Shown here one piece after another: positions 6,508-11,141 of a DNA stretch of 11,141 bases; the first letter of the stretch is position 1, and each line of letters starts with the position of its first letter. The translations under genes and the position numbers were made by a program. A model generated the notes under the pieces. It ran no database searches. It had not been told where the DNA came from and was given only the letters and a program-made list of their open reading frames with translations. Source of the DNA: Paracoccaceae bacterium (GTDB lineage Bacteria; Pseudomonadota; Alphaproteobacteria; Rhodobacterales; Rhodobacteraceae); the NCBI GenBank assembly GCA_016764835.1, contig JAESRD010000302.1, positions 1 through 11,141 of the forward strand. Reading direction: 5' to 3'.

Positions 6508-6888
6508 ATGCGCCGTGCTCTGTTACTTTTGCCGCTTCTCGCCGCCTGCGCCACCCCGCGCGAGGCCTGTATCTCTCAGGCATCTGGTGAATTGAGTGTT
6601 ATCAACAGTCTGGTCGCCGAGACCAGCGCCAATATTACCCGCGGCTACGGGCTGGTGCGCAGCCAAGAAGTCATCGTGGTTCACAGCACTTGCGAGGCGA
6701 CCAATGACGAAGGTGCGACATTTAGCTATCCATGTCAGGAAACCGAAACCCGGACGAGAACGGTGCCAGTGGCCCTCGATCTCGACAATGAACGCGCCAA
6801 GCTTGCGTCGCTGCAGCAACGCCAACGCTCCTTAGAGCTGGCCACGCAATCTGCCGTGCAACAATGTATCGCCGTTCACCCGGAATAA
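6508..6888 (+). CDS. small predicted lipoprotein of unknown function
   Basis: The ATG at 6508 has GGAGA six bases upstream; the frame stays open upstream to 6394 but that extension lacks signal character. The 126-residue product starts with MRRALLLLPLLAAC, a lipoprotein signal peptide with an LAAC-type lipobox, so the mature protein should begin at the Cys and be anchored to a membrane by lipid. The mature part has spaced cysteines (ACIS, TCEA, PCQE, QCIA) that could form disulfides in the periplasm, a Glu/Thr/Arg-rich middle (QETETRTRTVPVALD), and a helical, possibly coiled C-terminal third (LDNERAKLASLQQRQRSLEL). It resembles small conserved lipoproteins I associate with Rhodobacterales, from memory only. 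It ends 3 bp from the stop of the convergent SDR gene. Confidence 0.8.
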   Translation: MRRALLLLPLLAACATPREACISQASGELSVINSLVAETSANITRGYGLVRSQEVIVVHSTCEATNDEGATFSYPCQETETRTRTVPVALDLDNERAKLASLQQRQRSLELATQSAVQQCIAVHPE

Positions 6889-6891
6889 CCG

Positions 6892-7695
6892 TTAATGCGC
6901 GGCAACACCGGCCGGGTCGATCAGCGTCCGGCCGCCATCAACGGTAATGATTTGCCCGGTGACAAAGCCCGAAGCCTCCGAGCCAAGGTACTGAACCGCC
7001 TCAGAAACTTCTGTTGGTGCGGCAATTCGGTGCAGGGGCGTATGCTCCAAAATCTCGTTGCGCAGATCGCTATCATCCTTGAGCGCGTCTTGCAGGCTGG
7101 CGCTCATCACCGAGCCAAAGGCCACGGCATTAACCCGTATCCGGTGCGGCGCCAAAGCCACCGCCAGTGAGCGGGTCATCTGGTCAAGCGCTGCGGTCGA
7201 TATCGAATAGCCCAGCAGATCAGGGTGCGCGCGGCGCGCGGCAATCGACGAGATATTGATGATCGAGCCAACCGAGCCCTCACTGTCAGCCCCTGCCTGT
7301 TTGATCATGCGTTTGGCAAAGGCCTGCGACAGGCGCAAAGCCGCCAGCAGGTTCTGCTCAAGCAGGGCTTCGACACTAACATCAAGCGGATCAAGCGGAT
7401 CCGTCGGCATGATCTGACGCGCGGCATTCACAAGGATATCGACCCCGTCAAAAGCATCAATCGTCAGCGATAGCAGGTTGGCGACAGTGAGCCGTTCGCG
7501 CAAGTCACCGGCAAACATCCGCGCCGGGCCGTCTTCGCTGACCATATCCGCCAACTCATACTCAAGCGCTGCCTCATCACGGTCGGCAAAGACCACATTG
7601 GCCCCGGCTTCAATGAAATGACGGCCAATCGCCAGCCCGACCCCATGGGCCGCCCCGGTGACAACAGCCGTTTTACCGGCAATGGAAAATGACAT
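6892..7695 (-). CDS. SDR-family protein lacking the catalytic lysine
   Basis: A 267-residue Rossmann-fold protein of the short-chain dehydrogenase/reductase family. The cofactor motif TGAAHGVG (13-20) is intact, and Asp38 at the end of the second strand (FADRD) suggests NAD(H). The C-terminal VTGQIITVDGGRTL block is typical of classical SDRs. Two key places are altered. The NNAG motif reads NAAR (90-93), and the active site YxxxK reads YSIST: Tyr163 is present but Thr167 replaces the Lys. Ser149/Ser150 fit the catalytic Ser position. AGGAGA upstream supports the ATG at 7695. It is 24 bp downstream of the methyltransferase gene and probably the last gene of that operon. It may be a non-enzymatic NAD-binding protein or an unusual reductase; its substrate is unknown. 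Confidence 0.88.
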   Translation of the reverse strand: MSFSIAGKTAVVTGAAHGVGLAIGRHFIEAGANVVFADRDEAALEYELADMVSEDGPARMFAGDLRERLTVANLLSLTIDAFDGVDILVNAARQIMPTDPLDPLDVSVEALLEQNLLAALRLSQAFAKRMIKQAGADSEGSVGSIINISSIAARRAHPDLLGYSISTAALDQMTRSLAVALAPHRIRVNAVAFGSVMSASLQDALKDDSDLRNEILEHTPLHRIAAPTEVSEAVQYLGSEASGFVTGQIITVDGGRTLIDPAGVAAH

Positions 7696-7719
7696 GGTCT
7701 CTCCTGACCTTCAAAACCG

Positions 7720-8697
7720 CTAGCGCAAGGGCCGCGTGGCATGAAACAGTTTATAGCGGTTATCGCCGCCAAACTCTCGCACATTTCGGAAATGTTCGCC
7801 GAGCGTCGCCTCATAGGGCAGATGGCGGTTGGCCACCAACCACAGCTGGCCAGAGGCCACCATCATCTTCGCCGCCGAAGCGATAAACGCCCGACCCAAG
7901 CCGGGATCAGCCTTGCGGCCGGTGTGAAACGGCGGGTTGCAGATGATGCCCTCATAGCGCGCAGCGGGTTGAAAGCTGAGCGCATCGGCCCAGTGAAACT
8001 GCGCCCGCTCGTCGGTCACATTAGCCCGCGCACAGGCCAGCGCAATATTTTCGGCCTCGATAAGATCAATGCTTTTCACGCCAGTACGCGTCAGCGCCGC
8101 CGCGCTGAGGTAACCCCAGCCCGCACCCAGATCAGCCAGCTTACCCGGCAGCTTTTTGGGCAGAGCCTCGGCCAAAAGCACCGAGCCCGCATCGGCACCA
8201 CCATCGGCAAACACGCCCGGCAAACGAACGAACCCGTCCTCGCCCGGCGCCGGCTCTGGGCTGCGCCAATCGTCAAAATCATCGCTAGAGTTCAGCCAAA
8301 ACAGCCGACCATGGGCTTTTGACAGATAGGATGGTGCGCCAATCCGCTTTTTGGCCTCGCGCCAGAGCGAATCAACCCCGTCGGTCTTTTGGCCATCGAC
8401 CAGCACAAAGGGGGCGATCTGCATGGCCCGCGCCACCAGCGCCCGGCCCAGGCTTTTGGAGCGCGGCAAAACCACAAGCGCCACGGCAGCTGTGGTCACG
8501 TCATCAACCGAGCCGACTTTATAGCCTGAGGCCTGCCACGCCTCATAGTCTGGCCGAAAGCCGTGCAAGATTGTCGTGCCCTCTACAGGCAGCGCGCTAA
8601 GATCATAGCCAAAGACCGGCCGCAAAACTGCGACAGGCCCTTCAGGCATGGTAAATAATTGCTGCCCAATGGCAGTGCTAAGACGAGATAATGCCAT
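7720..8697 (-). CDS. RsmC-like class I SAM-dependent methyltransferase
   Basis: The 325-residue product has the two-part layout of RsmC/RlmG-type rRNA guanine-N2 methyltransferases. A degenerate N-terminal domain (about 1-155) is followed by a catalytic domain with ADLGAGWGYLSAA (188-200, the SAM-binding glycine motif), the acidic IDLIEAE (210-216), and NPPFH (254-258), the NPPF/Y motif of amino-group methyltransferases acting on nucleic acids. RsmC makes m2G1207 in 16S rRNA; this protein may do the same, but the exact target is inference. AAGGGG lies 9 nt before the ATG. The start is 19 bp after the clpS stop and the end is 24 bp before the SDR start, so all three likely share a transcript. 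Family is confident; ortholog assignment is moderate, so no gene symbol is given. Confidence 0.87.
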   Translation of the reverse strand: MALSRLSTAIGQQLFTMPEGPVAVLRPVFGYDLSALPVEGTTILHGFRPDYEAWQASGYKVGSVDDVTTAAVALVVLPRSKSLGRALVARAMQIAPFVLVDGQKTDGVDSLWREAKKRIGAPSYLSKAHGRLFWLNSSDDFDDWRSPEPAPGEDGFVRLPGVFADGGADAGSVLLAEALPKKLPGKLADLGAGWGYLSAAALTRTGVKSIDLIEAENIALACARANVTDERAQFHWADALSFQPAARYEGIICNPPFHTGRKADPGLGRAFIASAAKMMVASGQLWLVANRHLPYEATLGEHFRNVREFGGDNRYKLFHATRPLR

Positions 8698-8716
8698 GAG
8701 AACAGCCCCTTAGGGC

Positions 8717-9055
8717 CTATTCCTTTTCCATTGTGCATTGCAAAGGGTGCTGTTGGCGTTGGGCAGAGTCCATCACCTGCGCCACCTTGGTTTCTGCGAT
8801 TTCATATGAGAACACGCCGGCAATCGCGACGCCTTTTTTGTGCACTGTCAGCATTAGCTCAAAGGATTGTGCATGGGTCATGCTAAAGAACCGCTCCAAG
8901 ACATGCACGACAAACTCCATTGGCGTGTAGTCATCATTGAGGATCAACACCTTATAAAGCGGCGGCTTTTTGGTGCGCGTACGGGTTTCAAGCTTAACGC
9001 CGTAATCGCCGTCATCCCCATCATCTTCCGCCATCATGTAAAAATCGGCCAACAT
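8717..9055 (-). CDS. clpS: ATP-dependent Clp protease adaptor protein ClpS
   Basis: ClpS binds N-degron substrates (proteins with a bulky hydrophobic N-terminus) and hands them to ClpAP in the cytosol. The 112-residue protein has an acidic flexible N-terminal tail ([10 protein letters not shown]), then the core: [20 protein letters not shown] (29-48) with Asn40 and Asp41 of the amino-group pocket, and TVHKKG (70-75) with His72, matching the N34/D35/H66 set known from E. coli ClpS. It ends [10 protein letters not shown], as in alphaproteobacterial homologues. Starts at 9055, 9037 and 9034 are possible; none has a strong ribosome site and the choice affects only the disordered tail. It heads the probable operon clpS > methyltransferase > SDR gene. 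A TATATAAC stretch upstream (9088-9095, minus strand) resembles a -10 box, but no fitting -35 was seen. clpA is not in the window. Confidence 0.95.
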   Translation of the reverse strand: MLADFYMMAEDDGDDGDYGVKLETRTRTKKPPLYKVLILNDDYTPMEFVVHVLERFFSMTHAQSFELMLTVHKKGVAIAGVFSYEIAETKVAQVMDSAQRQQHPLQCTMEKE

Positions 9056-9168
9056 ATGCCATCTATCCGCTAAAACTGTTCAGGCCCGTTATATAGTCAC
9101 CTACGAAATTTATTAAAGCCGCAACTTAAACAGAGGTAAATATAGCTAAATTGACGAGGCAGAATGCG

Positions 9169-9217
9169 GGCCAAAATGGCGGGCTTTGGCCTGTGGCTCA
9201 AACAAGGCAAACCCGCC
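9169..9217. repeat. pair of mutually exclusive stem-loops
   Basis: Stem A: GGCCAAA (9169-9175) with TTTGGCC (9185-9191), a perfect 7-bp pairing with a 9-base loop. Stem B: GGCGGGCTTTGGCCT (9178-9192) with AGGCAAACCCGCC (9205-9217), 13 base pairs with two single-base bulges and a 12-base loop. Both need bases 9185-9191, so only one can form. Short T runs flank on both strands (GCAGTTTT after stem B on plus, ATTTT on minus), making weak terminator-like ends. This may be an attenuator in a long carboxypeptidase leader, a terminator, or a small RNA. Confidence 0.4.
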
Positions 9218-9364
9218 GCAGTTTTGCCACAATCAAACATATAGCGTGCCCGCCACAACAAGGCCCTACATCTTCCTTCAAAACATCAAGATCATACCGA
9301 AACTATTTGAAGTTTTGGTATTTTCTCAAAACAATCTCCATGTTACTTTGACGGCAATAATGAT

Positions 9365-9395
9365 GGCACTGCCACGATGTGGTGCCACGAGGCAG
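9365..9395 (+). repeat. direct repeat and alternative hairpins just before the D,D-carboxypeptidase gene
   Basis: GCCACGA occurs at 9371-9377 and 9384-9390. GGCA/TGCC with CCAC/GTGG folds one hairpin (9365-9386, three-base loop, three-base bulge); CTGCC (9369-9373) with GGCAG (9391-9395) makes a competing one. If translation starts at 9418 this lies in the leader. Confidence 0.3.
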
Positions 9396-9405
9396 CAGTA
9401 AATAT

Positions 9406-9409
9406 AAGG
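9406..9409 (+). promoter_or_regulatory. ribosome binding site supporting the GTG start at 9418
   Basis: AAGG eight bases before GTG 9418. The upstream in-frame GTG codons at 9379 and 9382 have no purine-rich stretch before them. Confidence 0.4.
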
Positions 9410-9417
9410 CAGCAATT

Positions 9418-10851
9418 GTGCCAAATCGTCTTAGTCAGACAGTCCGTTTAGGGCTGCTTATGGCCTTTGTCCTGTTCGCGGGCGCTTTAGCGCCGCTTAC
9501 CGGCAAGGCCGCTCCTTATGCCGCCATGGTGGTAGACGCTCGCACGGGCGAAGTGTTGCACTCGCGCAACGCTGATACGCGGTTGCATCCTGCATCGCTG
9601 ACCAAAATGATGACGCTCTACATTGCGTTCCAAGCGGTCCAGCGCGGCGAGATCAGCCTCGACACCGAGGTGCGGATCACCGCCGCCGCCGCCAATGAGC
9701 CGCCCTCGCGGCTTGGCCTGCGCGCCGGGCAGACCATTCGGTTGCGCTATTTGTTGCGCGCCGCTGCGGTAAAGTCAGCCAATGACGCCGCCACCGCGAT
9801 CGGCATTGCCATTTCTGGCTCCGAAGAGGCCTTTGCCCGCCGGATGAACGCCACCGCCCAAGCCATGGGCATGACCAACACAACCTTCCTCAACATGAAC
9901 GGCCTGACCCAGACCGGCCACATGTCGACCGCCCGCGACATGACCCTGCTCGGCCGCCATGTGATCTATGATTTTCCCCAATACTATAACCTATTTTCGC
10001 GCCGCACCGCCGATGCCGGTATCGCCACTGTGCGTCATACAAACCGTCGGTTCCTTGACGCATACCGCGGCGCTGATGGCATCAAAACCGGCTATACCGT
10101 GGCGGCGGGCTTCAACCTTGTCGCCTCGGCCGAGCGCGGCAACCAGCGCATTATTGCCACCATGTTTGGCGGCACATCGACAGCGCAGCGCAATGCCCGC
10201 GTAACCGAACTAATGGATATGGGCTTTGAACGCGCGCCGATCAACGCCACCCTGCGCCGTCCTTCGCCGCCGCCCGCCGTGACCACCGCCCCACCGGCCA
10301 ATTCAAACGAGGCCCCGCGGCCTGGCGCCTCGGGCCATACGATCCGGCTTTCTGGCCTTGTCACCCATTCTTTACGCCCGCACTCACGGCCTGTGCCCGG
10401 CGCCGCCGCTCCGGTTGACCCCGATCTGATCGCCGGTGCTTTGGCGCAAGTACTGCAAGGTCTGCCCGCCAGCGCCGACGACGACGCAGCGCTAAGTGGT
10501 GCCGAGGCCGAACCAGCGCCACCGCAAGAAGTTATCATGACGGCCGAAGCGATTGCGCCCGCGCAAACGCCGCTGGCCGCGCCAGAAATCGTCACCCGTC
10601 TGTCGAGTTCTGGCGGCAGCAATTGGGGCATTAATGTTGGCCGCTACCCGTCGCGCAACGCCGCCGAGCGCGTGCTTTTGCGCGTAGCGCTTAATGAAGC
10701 CACAACACTGGACGGCGCAGAACGCCGGGTGAACCCGCGTTCAAACGGTTTTGACGCCAACTTCACCGGGCTAACCCGTGAAAGCGCCGATCTGGCCTGC
10801 CGCAGGCTGCAAGCACGCGGCACATTATGCTTTATGATCGGCTCTGATTAA
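9418..10851 (+). CDS. D-alanyl-D-alanine carboxypeptidase (S11/PBP5 family) with C-terminal SPOR domain
   Basis: A periplasmic penicillin-binding protein that trims the terminal D-Ala from peptidoglycan pentapeptides. The start is taken at GTG 9418 (477 aa), because AAGG precedes it and the N-terminus then forms a clean signal peptide: basic MPNRLSQTVR, a hydrophobic core, and probable cleavage near KAA-PYA. The frame is open from a GTG at 9379 (490 aa), an alternative. All three active-site motifs are present, numbered from 9418: SLTK (Ser60, Lys63), SAN (120-122) and KTG (223-225). After the catalytic domain comes a long Pro/Ala-rich low-complexity linker (about 285-400), then a SPOR domain (about 405-477) with SNWGINVGRYPSRNAAERVL, expected to bind denuded glycan at the division site. 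That fusion is common in alphaproteobacteria. The stop overlaps the convergent ABC gene. Confidence 0.93.
   Translation: MPNRLSQTVRLGLLMAFVLFAGALAPLTGKAAPYAAMVVDARTGEVLHSRNADTRLHPASLTKMMTLYIAFQAVQRGEISLDTEVRITAAAANEPPSRLGLRAGQTIRLRYLLRAAAVKSANDAATAIGIAISGSEEAFARRMNATAQAMGMTNTTFLNMNGLTQTGHMSTARDMTLLGRHVIYDFPQYYNLFSRRTADAGIATVRHTNRRFLDAYRGADGIKTGYTVAAGFNLVASAERGNQRIIATMFGGTSTAQRNARVTELMDMGFERAPINATLRRPSPPPAVTTAPPANSNEAPRPGASGHTIRLSGLVTHSLRPHSRPVPGAAAPVDPDLIAGALAQVLQGLPASADDDAALSGAEAEPAPPQEVIMTAEAIAPAQTPLAAPEIVTRLSSSGGSNWGINVGRYPSRNAAERVLLRVALNEATTLDGAERRVNPRSNGFDANFTGLTRESADLACRRLQARGTLCFMIGSD
10848..10851. other. shared TTAA: overlapping convergent stop codons
   Basis: The carboxypeptidase gene ends with TAA at 10849-10851, and the ABC ATPase gene ends on the minus strand with TAA at 10848-10850. 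This is the third exact 4-bp tail-to-tail overlap in the window. Confidence 0.8.
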
Positions 10852-11141
10852 CGCGGGCCAAAGGCCGCTTCCATCAACTCTTTGGTGTAGGCGGCTTGCG
10901 GATTGTCGAAGACATCCGCCACGTTGCCCGCTTCAACAACATCACCGCGTTTCATCACCATCACTTTATGGCTCATCGCCCGCACGACCTTTAGGTCATG
11001 GCTGATAAACAGATAGGCCAGCCCGTATTTGACCTGCAAATCTCGAAGCAACTCAACGATCTGCACCTGAACGGTCATATCAAGCGCACATGTTGGCTCG
11101 TCCAAAACGATTAGATCGGGCCGCAGAACCAGCGCCCGGGC
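10848..11141 (-). CDS. yejF: ABC transporter ATP-binding protein, YejF/OppF-like, C-terminal end (cut by window edge)
   Basis: The last 97 codons of a nucleotide-binding subunit of a peptide-type ABC importer; the frame continues beyond 11141, so the internal ATG at 11105 is not the start. Visible motifs: ARALVLRPDLIVLDEPT (Walker B with catalytic Glu), the D-loop CALD with Cys in place of the usual Ser, and the H-loop LFISHDL with its His. The DMTVQVQIVELLRDLQ sequence and the C-terminal block KVMVMKRGDVVEAGNVADVFDNPQ followed by YTKELMEAAF match the second ATPase half of YejF, which energises uptake of microcin C and peptides in the YejABEF system. OppF or DppF relatives cannot be excluded from this fragment. 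It is convergent with the carboxypeptidase gene. Confidence 0.8.
   Translation of the reverse strand, partial: ARALVLRPDLIVLDEPTCALDMTVQVQIVELLRDLQVKYGLAYLFISHDLKVVRAMSHKVMVMKRGDVVEAGNVADVFDNPQAAYTKELMEAAFGPR

Larger units (their letters stand above)
9056..9417. other. structured divergent intergenic region between clpS and the D,D-carboxypeptidase gene
   Basis: About 360 bases with no credible protein gene; short plus-strand frames here lack start signals and family features. The region is AT-rich near both ends. It holds two mutually exclusive hairpins (9169-9191 and 9178-9217) and, closer to the carboxypeptidase start, a short repeat-and-hairpin cluster (9365-9395). It must contain promoters for both flanking genes, but none could be placed with confidence. 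Confidence 0.6.

Noticed and set aside
8703..8716. Terminator between clpS and the methyltransferase gene (GCCC-CTTA-GGGC)
   Set aside because: The stem is only 4 bp with no T run, and it overlaps the ribosome site of the next gene.
9113..9129. A second CtrA box upstream of clpS (TTAA ... TTAA)
   Set aside because: The spacing between TTAA half-sites is 9 bases, not 7.
10092..10631. 179-codon reverse-strand ORF opposite the D,D-carboxypeptidase gene
   Set aside because: It is the antisense of the high-GC Pro/Ala linker and catalytic region; composition is low complexity and the sense frame has full family motifs.

Overview
The window looks like a chromosomal stretch from an alphaproteobacterium of the Rhodobacterales (Roseobacter-group-like). 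That placement is inferred from the gene set and remembered protein style: hemC/hemE/hemF, clpS, a SPOR-type D,D-carboxypeptidase, a YejF-like ATPase, an alphaproteobacterial elongator tRNA-Met, and a full CtrA-type box. No phylogeny was run. It is mostly housekeeping DNA; I see no transposase, integrase, phage gene or CRISPR array.

Layout. 1-589: 5' part of a MATE efflux transporter (minus strand, runs off the left edge). 590-1013: a gene-free stretch with two compact perfect hairpins and one doubtful 40-residue ORF. 1014-1090: tRNA-Met(CAT), minus strand, CCA encoded, with a good sigma-70-type promoter. 1210-2605: an FAD-linked D-2-hydroxyacid dehydrogenase broken by a frameshift near 2185-2194. 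2602-3578: hemC (minus), with a second frameshift near 2724-2726. 3646-4692: hemE (plus), divergent from hemC. 4689-5453: a two-helix membrane diguanylate cyclase (minus) with a TTAA-N7-TTAAC box just upstream. 5507-6388: hemF (minus). 6508-6888: a small predicted lipoprotein (plus). 6892-9055: a probable operon clpS > RsmC-like methyltransferase > SDR protein (minus). 9056-9417: a structured intergenic region. 9418-10851: a secreted D,D-carboxypeptidase with a SPOR domain (plus). 10848-11141: 3' end of a YejF-like ABC ATPase (minus, runs off the right edge).

How the genes relate. hemC, hemE and hemF cover three steps of the porphyrin pathway: hydroxymethylbilane synthesis, uroporphyrinogen decarboxylation and coproporphyrinogen oxidation. 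A c-di-GMP synthesis gene sits between hemE and hemF. clpS, the methyltransferase and the SDR gene are closely spaced on one strand and probably co-transcribed.

Most notable: (i) three of the four convergent gene pairs share stop codons in an exact 4-bp tail-to-tail overlap (CTAG, CTAA, TTAA), and the fourth pair is only 3 bp apart; (ii) a perfect CtrA-type box lies upstream of the diguanylate cyclase, whose inhibitory RxxD site is absent; (iii) the SDR protein has Thr where the catalytic Lys belongs; (iv) two frameshifts lie within about 540 bp, one of them in the normally essential hemC, which suggests sequence error or very recent decay; (v) several intergenic palindromes and mutually exclusive hairpins have no assigned role. 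I did not find convincing evidence of a wholly new multi-gene system.
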